Numbered from the stretch's first letter, positions 34,540 to 46,838 are shown. The stretch: DNA of 64,000 nucleotides from Oreohelix idahoensis (GCA_024509875.1 JAMPIV010010580.1:124001-188000); one strand, 5' to 3'. Notes: generated from the letters alone by a model not told the origin. Numbers and translations are program-made.

Positions 34540-35910
34540 GTTCATTCATTTATCCTTCTGTTTTTGGTCTTGTTCTTCAGCTTTGCCCAAGAGATCCCTG
34601 TTGCATTTGTTTCTTTTTTTACCGTTCTTTGGGTTGTCTTTGGCCTTTAGATCTTCTCTGCCCCTGCGGGTTTCTGTAAATAACATGCACGGTTAAACCG
34701 TTTGGTTGTTTCCTGAAGGTATGTCCTATCTATCTCTATTTTCTCTCTTTAATCTCCAGCTGTACTAGTTTTGCCCGGTTGTTATAAGTATATGTTGTTA
34801 TTACAACTGGTAATTTGACAGAGGATAACAAACGGGTATTTGTAATAGAATGTCTGGTGTTTGCACCTGATACTCTTCGCGACATGCCACGTATCTGAGC
34901 CAAGGGCAACTTTTACGCATGTGTCTACTGTTATTTTCCTAGGAATGTGCTGCAGAGTTCCAAACTGGTTGGCAAGAGTAGGAGGCAAATCAGGCTTGAT
35001 TTATCCTGGCTATAACATCCTGGTTTGTTCCTCCCTTGACGATGTTGTTAAACAAGTTGATAAAGGTATATACTTTATCAATCGTCTCACATTTGATCTT
35101 TATCGGATATCTGTTTGCCTATTATTTGATCTATTCCCTTTGTTTTATTTACATCAGTGTGCAGTATGCCGATTCTTCTGCTAGTTAATTTTCCCCTTGC
35201 GCGTCTTGCTGTTCACGAGATAGAAGACATCGGTTATCTACAAAATCTAGATCGTCTGGTTGTCTTTCCTTCCGTTGTCTTGTCTCATCATCCAGTCCAT
35301 GACCATATGAAAGATTGTTGATGAAGTAGACATTCCTGTCCAACTCCACTGTCCACTGTAAACGGTGTGAGAGTTAGTCTTTGCGGACATTTCTGCAGGT
35401 GGCCTCTTTATACGATTCTTGAATTAATTGTTTCTGATGATTCCAAGTTTCAAATGTTGTTCAGGTTCTATTTGACTGTGTCGTTTGTGCTATTTAACGC
35501 TTTTTAAAAGTCCACATAATTGGTAAATAGGACTGTCTACAATTCACTTGACTGTTCTATTGTGATTGCAAGTGCTACTCTGCGATCAGTACATGATTTT
35601 CCTGTTCGAAACCCCGCTTGCTCTACCCTGAGTTGTCCACTGATGCCATCTTTCATACTGTCTAGTAACACTCTGGTCAGAGCTTTTATGACCATGGCAA
35701 GAAGGGCTATATCTTGCCAGTTGTTACATACAGTCAAGCTGCCCTTCCTGGGAAGTTTAATTATGTGCCCTTTCTTCCAGCTCTTGGGGATAGCCTCTTA
35801 CTTCTGGATTTTCCCGGAGAGTATGCCCATCAAGCGAGCTCCATGTTGCCTTGTGCATTTTCTAATGTGGAAAGATGGTTCATTCAGCGATCAGTTAGTT
35901 CATTGAAATC
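34540..35910 (-). pseudogene. Non-LTR (LINE) reverse transcriptase remnant
   Basis: In minus-strand order: a stretch ending WKKGHIIKLPRKGSLTV, then NWQDIALLAMVIKALTRVLL, EQAGFRTGKSCTD (35737-35537 is one open piece), later DDLDFVDNRCLLS at about 35250, the position of the LDFADD catalytic box (here degenerate), and near 34650-34545 RPKTTQRTVKKE followed by a SWAKLKNKTKNRR-like tail. These are successive RT and C-terminal motifs of an invertebrate LINE of the same general kind as the tail at 1897. Many frameshifts and stops, and the altered catalytic box, show that it is dead. Confidence 0.87.
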
Positions 35911-36170
35911 ACACAGACTGACACAGGTTTCACCGTTTTCATTTCTATTGTCTGTGCCATTTACCTCCATCCTCAATTCACTGTTGCTGTTGTCTGTTTC
36001 GGTTGCCGCATTCATAACTCCCACAACTACTGCAGATGCGTGAATGCATAAATTAATGCACCATTTTCGCTGCTGAAGAAGCAGGTGGTCGACACTGTAG
36101 CTGGACCAATATAGGACGTCTGCTCAAAACCATTTCATGTGCTTCTGCGGTGATGGTTTCTGCAACAACA
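35911..36170. other. No feature seen
   Basis: Unclassified sequence between the LINE remnant and the 57-bp minisatellite. Confidence 0.4.
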
Positions 36171-36349
36171 AGTTTGACCTCATGGGGTTGTCAGGTACAC
36201 TAGTAAGATGAGGAAAACAGAAATAACAGTTTGACCTTATGGGGTTGTCAGGTACACTAGTAAGATGAGGAAAACAGAAATAACAGTTTGACCTTATGGG
36301 GTTGTCAGGTACACTAGTAAGATGAGGAAAACAGAAATAACAGTTTGAC
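36171..36349. repeat. 57-bp minisatellite, about 3.1 copies
   Basis: The unit starts at 36171, 36228 and 36285, with a short partial copy from 36342. The copies are nearly identical. The unit length is a multiple of three, so the minus strand stays open across the array and repeats a 19-residue block (NCYFCFPHLTSVPDNPIRS). This is most likely chance, given its short surroundings. Confidence 0.92.
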
Positions 36350-37365
36350 AGAGACACACAGAAAGTATAACAGCAGTATGGAGAAGTATGGCACAGTGTC
36401 CATGATGTAGACCTCACAAGACTTTCTATCCCTTATTTCAAACATTACTTTGAGCTGCTTTTCAAAGTAATTTTACAATTAATAGTTAAACGCAAGAGAA
36501 CGAACGAACGAACGAGCTTTATTTTTAGAGGGTTGAGAATTGGGCATGCAGGCCTGTCTACCATTCTGCCCGTGCTTTCTCTCAGAGAGAGAGAAGAGAT
36601 AGCGCGTGAGAAAGAATAAGGAGGACGAAAGGAATAAACATCATAAATCATAAAGAAAATAGAGGTATATTACAGGACACAGGCTTGTAAAAAGATGACA
36701 CGATTCTTAATCACAACAACAGTTATGACTATAACCAAAAGAACGCCTATTAACAGTTTTTTTAAAAAGTCCAGGATAACTATGCACACGTAAATGCGAC
36801 ACCTGTTTATGTTTTGTGTCCCGCACTAACAAATAAAGAAAATAGAAATATTCAGAACATATGGTTACAGCAATAACAATGAAAACAGGAATCAGTTGAG
36901 GCCCACTGCGATAAGATAAACTTGGGACCTGTGCTCTCTGTCACCCAGTTTCAGATAGTCAGGGCACAGACAGTTTAGCAGAGGCGGATCCAATCTTTGT
37001 GTTCTGGTCACAATTTTTTGTTGACGTATTTCTGAGTTGAACCTTAATTATAAATAAAATAATAATTGTAGCAGTTTATATACCAAACAAGAGGGTCTTT
37101 TGACATATGCCCTAATATAACTGACGAAACTCCTGAGTAGGTGAACGTACAGTACCCCGCCACAATGGCGTATTATTGGTATTTGCAAAAAAATGTTTTA
37201 ATTATAACAAAAATATGCAATGGAATACTTTCATAAAACACTCTGTAACCCCTGTGAATATATTTAAATAATGGATAAGATTATGTGTCCACTTAGGCCT
37301 ACATTTGTCTCTGTAAAACCTCACACCTTAATACCAAAGTAGCTTTAGATCGAGAATATATGAGT
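36350..37365. other. No gene seen
   Basis: AT-rich unclassified sequence with small CGAA and GA tracts (36490-36510). Confidence 0.4.
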
Positions 37366-37367
37366 GA

Positions 37368-37428
<61 letters not shown>

Positions 37429-37534
37429 CGAACGAACAAAATCTGGGTAAAGAAATAGGCATCATTGCCTTTTTACATTTCTGCCCTGCAATACAATTTT
37501 CAGCGTTTTACAAATTAAAATATTAACAACTTCT

Positions 37535-37609
<75 letters not shown>

Positions 37610-37620
37610 AGAGAGAGAGA
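37366..37620. repeat. (GA)n microsatellites
   Basis: Two long GA/AG tracts, about 37366-37422 and 37540-37620, the first ending in a short (CGAA)n run, separated by about 115 bp of unique sequence. Confidence 0.93.
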
Positions 37621-38328
37621 GCGTGTAGGTATGCGTGTGTTTATTTGTTTTGTTTTAGCACACACACACACATTTTCATTCTTTCTTTGTGGTCTACACG
37701 GTGTTTTCACATTCGTAGAGGAAACATTATGAATATGAGAAATTTAAAATAATGTTTACATCATTGAGACTGCTACATACTTGCCTCCTCTTCTGTCGTT
37801 ATTCCAGTAACTGTATTTTGGTGATGTTTCCATCTTATGTGTAACTTTCTGTTTGTATGCATTTTTAGACTTCCACTGTCCGTATGTACTGTGTTGTTTT
37901 TTTCCTGGGCATCTGTATACATCTTTCCTTTTCTCTTTTTATATCTTTTATATTGTACGCCTTCACTGGTTTTTGTTTCTCTTGCAGTAGTATCTGCAAC
38001 AGATCTTCACTCCTATTATTTCTCCTGTTGCTATCTTTATGCTTTGATGTTGTCATAACTTTATGCGTAAGTATCTGTTCATGTGCATTCTTAGATGTTT
38101 TCTCTCTACGTATAAATTCATAATTTGTCTTTCACGGCACAGAGTAATTCTTTCATGGGAATAGATGGAGGATGTCTCTTTACATATTATTCTTATTCCG
38201 AGTCCAAAGTTCGACAGTTTGTGTAGATTCCAATAAAATCATTGTTCATGTGTTGTACGCTATCCACTACAATCTGTAGATGTGTGGTCAAGTAGTTCAT
38301 TTAACTGTAATGAAAGAGAAACTCTTTG
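37621..38328. other. No gene seen
   Basis: T-rich sequence with a short CA run at about 37660. The small open frames have no recognisable features. Confidence 0.4.
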
Positions 38329-38455
38329 ACCCATTTGGGGCTGGCTCGACCCAGAAGCCGTTTGTGGCCTAAAAAATCCCACCTCATCTGGGGATCGAAC
38401 CATAGACCACTGAGCTAGGAAGCCAGTGCACTAACCACTATGCTACCGCGGCTCC
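38329..38455 (-). mobile_element. SINE fragment, same family as 23512-23792
   Basis: On the minus strand it begins GGAGCCGCGGTAGCATAGTGGTTAGTGC and keeps both pol III boxes (GGTTCGATCCCC), then continues through the AGATGAGG, GGCCACAAACGGCTTCTGG and CCAAATGGG segments before it stops. It covers about the first 130 bp of the SINE. No tail or target duplication was found, so it is 3'-truncated or recombined. Confidence 0.85.
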
Positions 38456-38508
38456 GCATAATAAGTGGAACCTCATAAATTAACAGTTGAAAAGCAACAA
38501 ATACACAT

Positions 38509-38533
38509 GGGGGGGGGGGGGGGGGGGGGGGGG
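38509..38533. repeat. Poly(G) tract of 25 G
   Basis: An uninterrupted G25 run directly before a GA-rich stretch. Runs this long are error-prone in sequencing and assembly. Confidence 0.9.
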
Positions 38534-39636
38534 AAGAAGAGAGCGATTGAGAGAGAGCAGGAGAGGAAAAGACAGCACACATCAAGGGTAGGAAACTGAG
38601 GCGCATTACAGAAGTCAGGCTTGCTTAAAGATGGCCCGATTCTTAACGAGACTACAGCGAAGAATATTCCGGGAAATCTCAGAAGCATGCTCTGCCGAGA
38701 ATGCTTACAAAATTTAACGATTTTGTTAATCAGTTAGCATGGCTTGCAATTGATTTAATATCTCGTCAAATGTAGCCTCTGGACGTGAAATAAAACAGTG
38801 ACAATCTCAGACATCGAGTGGGACCTAAGACGCGTCGACAGTGAGGAATGCAGTTCGCGACCCATAGCTAGACTGCTTGCGTCAGGGTCAGAGAACCAGA
38901 GCTGACCAAGACCCTACTCCACTTCCAAGTGGTGGTCCTGGAAACAGGCTGCATCACTGCAGTCTGGCTGAGTGAGTATGGATCGAAGAGGGAAGGCTAA
39001 CCCGGTCCCAAAAATGCCGTGCTGAAGTCGAATGTGTCGGCCGAAAGGCGCAAATATCGCAGCTTCGCTGTAAACGGACACAACGCAACCAACGTCCTTG
39101 TCAGGATGAACAAAGAAGAAGAAGACATCGAGTTATTGGTGAGTACAGTGAAAGAACGTTACAAATAAGAAGCGAATCTTCTACCCCTGCCCCTCCACAT
39201 ACCCCACCCTTGCTTCTCTTTTCACTGCCCCTGAAAGATGATAGTCGTTTACAAGCACTCTGAGTTCTGATAAAGTTTGCCGTGCAGACGTTTGCCGAAT
39301 ACTTGCTCAGCAAATTAATTACAGCGTTATAATGAGAGAAACACACTCAGTCAGGGTGGTCTGTGTAACTAGGCAGGAATACTTACATACAAGTAACACA
39401 ACGAATATTTACACTTCTGTATCGCTGGGTGTGTTGTCGATACTACCATCATGATGGCGATAGTATAAGGTGTGGTGATGGTGGTGATGAGGAGAAGGAG
39501 GAACTGACAGAGTCTGAATGAATGAAGTCAACAATTTTGATAATGAAAGCAACAGAAATAAACGACAAAAAAGCACGTCAACTAAATTATTGCTTTAATT
39601 ACATGATTTTAAATTGTATATAACAATAAAACATAG
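38534..39636. other. No gene seen; possible LINE/SINE 3' end
   Basis: About 38850-39130 is of higher GC than its surroundings and ends in AACAAAGAAGAAGAAGAC, a kind of 3' terminus common in invertebrate LINEs. No coding motif supports it. Confidence 0.35.
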
Positions 39637-39873
39637 GTTTAAATACAAGTCTTGTGTGAAGTACTAGACAAATAATAGTGGTTTAACAAATAATAGTGGT
39701 TTAAATACAAGTCTTGTGTGAAGTAGTAGACAAATAATAGTGGTTTAAATACAAGTCTTGTGTGAAGTACTAGACAAATAATAGTGGTTTAAATACAAGT
39801 CTTGTGTGAAGTACTAGACAAATAATAGTGGTTTAAATACAAGTCTTGTGTGAAGTACTAGACAAATAATAGT
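39637..39873. repeat. 44-bp minisatellite, about 5 copies
   Basis: The unit begins GTTTAAATACAAGTCTTGTG and ends ACAAATAATAGTG. The second copy follows a short partial duplication (tttaacaaataatagtgg). Copies differ at few bases. Confidence 0.92.
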
Positions 39874-41040
39874 AAGTCATAGATATAGATCAATTCTTCC
39901 ACGAAATAGTGTAAACTGTAAAGAACAGTTTGTGCAAATAAAACATTATCTGATTTATCACAGCAGATTGCAGAAATAAGTGGAAAATAAACTCAGTCAC
40001 GTTTACTGCTACTATTTTAACGCTACCAAGAATCTTTTCCTGGCGATACGACAGTTGTGGGTGCCTGGGTTTAGTGATCACACACGAAGATAGATCAAAG
40101 TCAACAATTAAGTTTCCAATATTTAAAAACATTGGATATCTGAGGATATCCCGCGATGTGCACCGAATATTCACAGTACATGTGACTTTCTTTCACTCTG
40201 ACATCCCCCCCTCTCCATTTCTGACCCAATTTGTTCTTATACGGTATAAACATATGTTGCCAAAGACAAATTACCAAACCTGCAATGTTCAGTGTTCTCA
40301 AATTAGTTCCGCAAAGAAGCAACCAAGAATAGTACATGCTGCGTCAAGCAGGTAGGGAAAAAAATTAAAAGAATTTACAGCAATATTAAAAGTGACTCTA
40401 ATAAACAATGTGAGACTTCTGAATTCAAAGCGTGGAATTTGGCTTAAATACTTTTCCCAGTCATTTCTGGCGTGTCACTAGGCCTAGGAATTTCAGCATG
40501 TATGTGTGTGTAATATGTATGTGCATACGTGTTTATAAAGAGTACCAGCTAATTTTTACACGATGAGAATACTGGAAGCAGAAAGCATGCGACAGTCTAA
40601 TTACTGTTTACAAAAGCGTGATCTTACGTTTAAGATGAAAAGGTCATACCTTTTCATAACATGACAAAAGTAATATTTTTAAAAAAAATTTACATATTAA
40701 TAATATTTGCTTCACATTTCACGAACAGAATCTGTTATTTACTATATTGCTCGTAACATTGATAAATCCAAATTTCATACCGCGTTTTCTAAATTCGACT
40801 ATAACAAAATAATGTGACAGGAAGCTCTATACCGAGTAATGTACTACAACAAGAAGTAATCTGATCATCAGAAATAGTCTACCATCAGACAAATGTTGAA
40901 GCCCGTTTATCAATTCAGCACATGTCAGGCGGTAGTAAATGTAAGTCTATAGCAAAAGGTAGCTCCCGCAGCAAATACTGCCATAGAGGAGTGAAGTATT
41001 AGAAACTTCGTTATACTAGATACAGCTTTAGGAAATGGGG
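39874..41040. other. No gene seen
   Basis: AT-rich unclassified DNA. The short open frames on both strands have no family features. Confidence 0.4.
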
Positions 41041-41044
41041 TGAC

Positions 41045-41132
41045 CAGTTACGTGACCCTCGGATTTCGAACCAAGTAACTTTCCCGTGACAGCTTAAAGC
41101 TCTAACCACTCTGCCAATCGGAAGAGCAGTTA
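41045..41132 (-). mobile_element. tRNA-like SINE head
   Basis: The minus strand has GATTGGCAGAGTGGTTAGAGC (A-box-like) and, about 35 bp on, GGTTCGAAATCC (B-box). The region between cannot fold as a normal anticodon arm, so it is a tRNA-derived repeat and not a gene. It differs from the SINE at 23512. Confidence 0.5.
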
Positions 41133-42555
41133 TGTTGTGCAGAGGCTTACTGTCCTGAATTCAAATGCCCACGGCGGTTATTCCGCAGCCAGAACGAGGC
41201 CTTTCTGTAGATTCGTCAAGTCTTGTAAGTGCCCTCGTCCTTGACCTTCAGGTCGAACTGTTTCAGTAGATCCGAGACTGCTACTAAACCTCTATCTCTA
41301 TGCTACAGCTATGAATTTTGCTGTTTTCCCCTCAATGCTCTTTTGAGTAGAGAATGATTTTCCATGACCGGCCTTCAAATCTGGCCATTTTACAAGCACG
41401 GATTCTAATGACACTGTCGGCTTAGTCTTTATTATCTGGTGTGGATATGTGGTCGTGCCTACGATTTCTCTAATGGCTTCGGGGTGTTATTCGTCCAGAT
41501 ATGCAATTTCCCAGTCGTTTGCGCTTTCACAAATAGTTGGTAAGGTAATGTTCGTTTGGGTTGTTGTGGCGTGAGGTTTTTATTGGTTCTAGGATCAGTA
41601 TAGTACTGACAATTACAGAAATAGAATTTCTGCAGAAAATGGTGAAGTCCCAGTGTCTGAGAGAACTACTGGTATCACAAATTAGTTACGGCTGTGAATG
41701 ATCTGATCTCGAAAAATTAGTAGAGAGGAGACCGACATAACTTGCCACCTCCGCTGTGTAACTAACTGTGATAGTAAGACAAGGAAACAGATTTTACTTA
41801 ACAATGATAAAATTGACAAGTCTTCAAATACAATTTCCTTATTATTTATTTAGTATATACACTATCTACTCTTGTGCTGAAGGGTGAATGTTGAAAAATG
41901 GAATGTAATGGATTTGTAAGTTTACATATGATTTACAAATATTTATATTGATATAGATATATAAATATATTACAACAAGTTTTCCAATTATAGGAACAAA
42001 AATTATATCAGCTGTGCTGTTATTCAATTATAGTACATGTATCAGCTGTGCTGTTAATTAAATATATATATATATATATCATTTATTAGCTATGCTGTTA
42101 ATCTTGTCTCTTTCTACGCTAAATCACTTTCTCGTCACTGACACTAATTTTTTGCTCACAATTGCCGACGGAAATGGTACTAATGTGTACTCATCTCTCA
42201 AAAGTTCTGTCCTTCTTAGTTTGGTTGACACAAAACCGGCTGAGGATCATTCCTTTAGCCCACGCAAGACTGAGGGGGACCAAAGATGTAGATTCTGTGC
42301 AACCTCTATGCTCCTGCGGAGTTCCAGGCAGCTGGATTGACGACCCACGATCTCAGTTTTGATGACACGAATAAAACCTGTAACAAGTAAAAATAGGGGC
42401 TAATTTCTGTCCTCAAGCCCACCTATTTCTATTGTATATGATATGAGCGTGTCTCAGGTGTCTGCATGTAGTATGAATGACAACATGGCTCAGTATGATT
42501 TAGCAATAGCGAGACAAGACAGGTGTCTACTTGCAAAACATTCTTTCTGATAAAC
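41133..42555. other. No gene seen
   Basis: Unclassified. It includes a 26-bp string at 41332-41357 that also occurs at 53545-53570 inside the hAT-like MITE, and an AT run at about 42062-42080. Confidence 0.45.
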
Positions 42556-42692
42556 TAATACATGGATACATTCAATAACATAAAGTCAATACATGAATAC
42601 ATCCAATAATATAAATTCAATACATGAATATATTCAATACATGAATACATCCCGTAATATAAATTCAATACATGAATACATCCAATAATATG
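42556..42692. repeat. Degenerate AT-rich minisatellite
   Basis: Variants of ATAAATTCAATACATGAATA followed by CATCCAATAAT recur about four times with a period near 32 bp and some shortened copies. Confidence 0.75.
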
Positions 42693-42805
42693 TACACTTA
42701 GGTGTGATACAGCCATTTCCTTCCCCCTATAATATACCAGGCCCTCTCTGACAAGTGCTATACTAGCTGGTAACATATATCCTAACAATATTGTTATGTT
42801 CTTAT

Positions 42806-43149
42806 GATAGGAGTATATGAGACGAGGACTGTTTGGTTATATTTCAGGTGGGAGTAATCTGAATAGACTGAAGTATGTGAGACAATAGATTGAGTTATAT
42901 GAGACAATAGACTGAGTCCTAACAAGGACTGTTTTGGTTATATTTCAGTTGGTTTTATCTGAGATAATAGATTGAAGTTATAGGAGACAATAGGTTGAGT
43001 CCTAACAAGGACTGTTTTGGTTATATTTCAGTAGGTCTGAGATAATAGATTGAAGTTATAGGAGACATTAGGTTGAGTCCTAACAAGGACTGTTTTGGTT
43101 ATATTTCAGCTGGTCTGAGATAATAGATTGAAGTTATAGGAGACAATAG
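42806..43149. repeat. 78-bp minisatellite, left part (interrupted by element E)
   Basis: Units beginning GAGTCCTAACAAGGACTG start at 42914, 42997 and 43075, preceded by more diverged copies from about 42806. The array breaks at the aatag target site of element E and resumes at 52482. Confidence 0.9.
43145..43149. repeat. Target-site duplication of element E (left)
   Basis: aatag, part of the 78-bp repeat unit, duplicated at 52477-52481. Confidence 0.92.
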
Positions 43150-44341
43150 TGTAGCGGCCTTTCTGAGTCCGTAACAGGCTTTAACATATTGGTAGTCTCA
43201 GGTCCATTGATCTGTGGTCCTACCTTTGTTAAAACATTGCGCATCTACATATATGATAGTATTAATTGTTTGTGAGTTTTATTTTCTTAGCGCACGATTG
43301 TGCACTAGGGTGAGTAAGGGTTATTCGGTACGCACGTGTTGCCGAACACTAGTCGACGTCAGAGCTTGGTTGAGCAAGCTGAGATTCCAAGATCAGTCCA
43401 ATGATTTGTGGGGTTTAAACCCGTATTTCGGGCAGAAGATTATTGTTATATGACCCGTCCTTCTGTTTAGAAGATGTGGACGGTGGTCAGCCACGTAAGT
43501 ATGATTTCTCTGAGGAGAACGCAAGTATTATGATAATTTTTATTAGAATTTTATTCAACGCGAGCATCTAGTTGGAATCGACGACATGTCGGTACCAAAA
43601 TGGATTCACGTTTTGAAGAATGTAATTTATTTGAAAGCCGACCGATGCCTAGAAAAGGGATTGTCGGTGATTAACGTGGATTTTGTGAAATGAGTCATTA
43701 TTCGGCCGTCTGGAATAGTTTCGGCTTATAGCAGAGGTGACTCAAATATTCTCTATAAATTAAGGTTATACGCCAAGGAAGTCTGTGGTAGGAATGTATG
43801 CAGTTATTCTATGATGATCAATCATGAGGCCAGTACAGTAGTAGGATATACTTATGAATGAGACCTTAGATGTAAGAAAAACATAATGGGGATCTCACAG
43901 TCATTGCCAAGGTCACAGGACACTGGAATGTGACATTATAATGTTAACGGCCTCATCTTCAATTTGTATGCTAGGATAATAATGCCCTGTCCTTAATTGC
44001 AAGATGGATTCTAGCATAGAAAGGACTAATTGTAATTTTTAAACATGAACTCTACGTTATGTACCGTCCTGTTGAACGTTAATCGTCAGTCGTCAAGATC
44101 TAATGTTGTCCTCTCGTCAACCGTGTTATGTCAAATAAATTGAATGAACTTTACAACAACGAGTTGAATACTGTACTACAATCTTGGCATTTATTGATAT
44201 GCCCCTCTGTTGGATTTTCTATTTTGACTGAATACCACATTGCTTAAATGGACCATTCGCGTAATACTAGTTGTCGGTTACAACGACCATGAAGAACAAC
44301 CGCTACAACTTGGTGAACTATACATCTTAAAAACAGTTACA
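43150..44341 (+). repeat. Element E 5' LTR
   Basis: 1192 bp, paired with 51276-52476. It lacks 7 bp (ccgtatg type, near 43983) and 2 bp near its end relative to the 3' copy. Confidence 0.95.
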
Positions 44342-44344
44342 TCT

Positions 44345-44362
44345 TGGTGGAACCAGCGTGTT
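44345..44362 (+). promoter_or_regulatory. Candidate primer binding site of element E
   Basis: TGGTGGAACCAGCGTGTT, three bases inside the 5' LTR, begins with the TGG expected to pair with a tRNA CCA end. The tRNA is not identified. Confidence 0.45.
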
Positions 44363-45395
44363 TTGGAAATTACGATTTTTAAGAAGGGACCGTTCTCAAA
44401 GTCAATTAAATCGGTTGAAGAGAAATACCTCGATCTTCAAAACGTAACGTCAACATACACTTGGAATCAAGACGACAGTTAGCTGAAGGTCAAGGACAAC
44501 GTTGAACCTCAACTTCCAGTTTCGACATTGGACACTGACATTATGTTAAGTCAATTAAGATAACAAGGCTCATACATGCAGTTCCGGATGCAAGAAATAT
44601 TTTTTCTCCTTGAAAGATAAGTAAAAAAACATTGTGTGTTCACTCCACCGTTTTACTTGGAGCTGCACCTTATCTTGCATATATGTCCACTGCTTTTTTA
44701 TTCATGTTGCGTGTTCCATGTTCAATGTTTTTCGTTGGGTAGGAGAATTATGAAGGGGACATCCCAGGTTCATCTCAGGGCTTTCATAATTGTTCTGTAG
44801 ATTTATTTGCAGACTTCCCATAGTGGAATGTTCCGACACCTGTGTGTCGAAGGATTTTAGGTCCACTGTGTCTGGTTGTCTGTAACACCTGACTGTTTAG
44901 TTGTGACGTCCAGTTTCATTGTAGTTTTCGTTGTGATTTTTATCCGTACTTTAGTTTTATGATGTATTTTGTTTGTATCATCCGTCCAGTCTCACCTTAC
45001 TATCGTTCAGTTTTTTACAAACCTATGTTTATACACTGTGTTGTCAATTGTCTTGTTTAATTGGTTATCGCAGTTTTCATTGCACTTACTGCAAAATTAT
45101 TTCTTTTTTTTTTCATTCTTACTTTTTTGATTTCTGCGATTGTTTTCATTTGTCATTAACTATCTTGTCTTGTCACTATTGTTGTAATTGTCTATTGCTT
45201 TTGTCGTATCATATTATTGCATTGCATAAATTATTTTTTTATCTTGATTAATAATATTTTGAAAATTACCTGATATTGCATACAGTTCTGGGACATGAAC
45301 GAGTAACACTTCTTAGAGTGATTAGTTCAAATTATTGCACATTAATTAACTAATATTTACTAAGAAAAAAGTACAGTAACTACTTAGTGATCATA
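44363..45395 (+). other. Element E leader
   Basis: About 1 kb, AT-rich, with T-runs. Its small open frames show nothing recognisable. It mirrors the long leader of element B. Confidence 0.65.
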
Positions 45396-46838
45396 ATGTA
45401 TTCACTAGATTATTTTATTAAACAGGCTAAATCCCTTCAGATGACTCCTGAAGAGGTAAAAGTATTCGCACTTGCTGAATATGAAAAGTCTCAGAAGTTA
45501 GAAACTCTAAGACTAGAAAATCAGAAATTTGATGCAGAACAGAAAAGGATTGAGGCTGAAGAAAATGAGAAAAAAAGGAAATTTGAGGCAGAACAGAAAA
45601 GATTTGAGGCAGAACAGAAAAGGATTGAGGCTGAAGAAAATGAGAAACAAAAAAGATTTGAGGCTGCAGAAAACGAGAGAAAAACTGCGGAAAAAGAAAA
45701 GCAACTTAAAATTGAAATGGAAAGTAAGCAAAGGGAAATGGAAGAGAGGAGATTGATAGCTGAAGAAAATACAAGAAAATATCAGCTTCAGGTTCAACAT
45801 GAACAAAAAATGAAGGAAATGGAATTGGAACAATTTAGATTAGCTCAGGAAGCTAATTCTCAGAAAACTCATGAGGGTCAAACTTCATCTAAACACGGAA
45901 ATATAAAACATTTTCATTTAATATTACCAAAATTTAATCCTCCATCAGACGATGTGATTCATTACCTACATAGGTTCGAAGCAACATGTGAAGCCTATAA
46001 CGTTGATAAAGCACAGTATTGTGTAAAATTATCAGAACTACTTACGGGCGAAGCTGTGTCAGTATATCATATGACGACTGCTGCTGATAAAAATAATTAT
46101 GAGGCTCTCAGAACTGCGTTACTTACTAAATATCAAATGACAGAAAATGAATATCGTTTGCGCTTTAAATCTATGGTGCCACAAAGCGGAAAGCATTTTA
46201 GCGATTTTATTACACAAATAAGTCTTACATTGGACAGATGGATCGAACTATCCAAAACAGAGAAAACTTATGATGCACTAAGAGATTTATTGCTACGCGA
46301 TAAAGTCTTATCCTCGGTAAACCCATCGTTTCTTGCTTTTTTGCATGAACGTAATCATTCTAACATTAAGGACATGCAGCAAAGCTGTATACAATTTTGT
46401 ACAGCACATCCGAATATTGAAATTAGCAATTCTTTGATCAAGGATGAATTGCTGGTTGCTTTCGCTATGCGACAAAATAATTATTCGCGACATCGTTCTT
46501 TAAGTAACGACATATACCTTAAAAAGGGAAATAACGCGAATTTCAATTCTTACAATTTTTATAAGGGGAAACAATTCCAACAATCTACTCCTTATAATGT
46601 TTCCTGGGGCCAATCTCACAGATCACGAGATTTTGATCGAAATAATTTTGGAAATAATCAAAGCAATAATTATCATCATAATGGGAAATTTAGATCACAA
46701 TCTTTCAATAACAGACAAGGTTATCAAAATAGACAGAATGTTCAATGGCACAATGGTAATTGTCATACTAACCGTGATTTTAACGTAAACAAAAATGCAA
46801 CTAATAGCAATTTTGGAGATAATAGCCAAAATCGATAG
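45396..46838 (+). CDS. Element E Gag
   Basis: I take the ATG at 45396 (MYSLDYFIKQ), parallel to MSTLEYF in B; the open frame begins three codons earlier at a GTG. Residues about 30-150 form a coiled coil built of FEAEQKRIEAEENEK-type blocks. A capsid-like domain follows (FNPPSDDVIHYLHRFEATCEAYNVD, SMVPQSGKHFSDF, RWIELSKTEKTYDAL, SSVNPSFLAFLHERN). The tail is rich in Asn, Arg, Phe, His and Gln (RDFDRNNFGNNQSNNYHHNG) and has no CCHC knuckle, as in B. It ends in TAG, but the same frame stays open beyond it into the protease. Confidence 0.88.
   Translation: MYSLDYFIKQAKSLQMTPEEVKVFALAEYEKSQKLETLRLENQKFDAEQKRIEAEENEKKRKFEAEQKRFEAEQKRIEAEENEKQKRFEAAENERKTAEKEKQLKIEMESKQREMEERRLIAEENTRKYQLQVQHEQKMKEMELEQFRLAQEANSQKTHEGQTSSKHGNIKHFHLILPKFNPPSDDVIHYLHRFEATCEAYNVDKAQYCVKLSELLTGEAVSVYHMTTAADKNNYEALRTALLTKYQMTENEYRLRFKSMVPQSGKHFSDFITQISLTLDRWIELSKTEKTYDALRDLLLRDKVLSSVNPSFLAFLHERNHSNIKDMQQSCIQFCTAHPNIEISNSLIKDELLVAFAMRQNNYSRHRSLSNDIYLKKGNNANFNSYNFYKGKQFQQSTPYNVSWGQSHRSRDFDRNNFGNNQSNNYHHNGKFRSQSFNNRQGYQNRQNVQWHNGNCHTNRDFNVNKNATNSNFGDNSQNR

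Noticed and set aside
36171..36417. A repetitive secreted peptide gene
   Set aside because: The open frame exists only because the 57-bp unit is divisible by three. It has no plausible start context or flanking conservation.
38509..38533. The G25 tract as a regulatory or G-quadruplex element
   Set aside because: It is a single homopolymer beside simple repeats and may be an assembly artefact. Nothing around it supports function.
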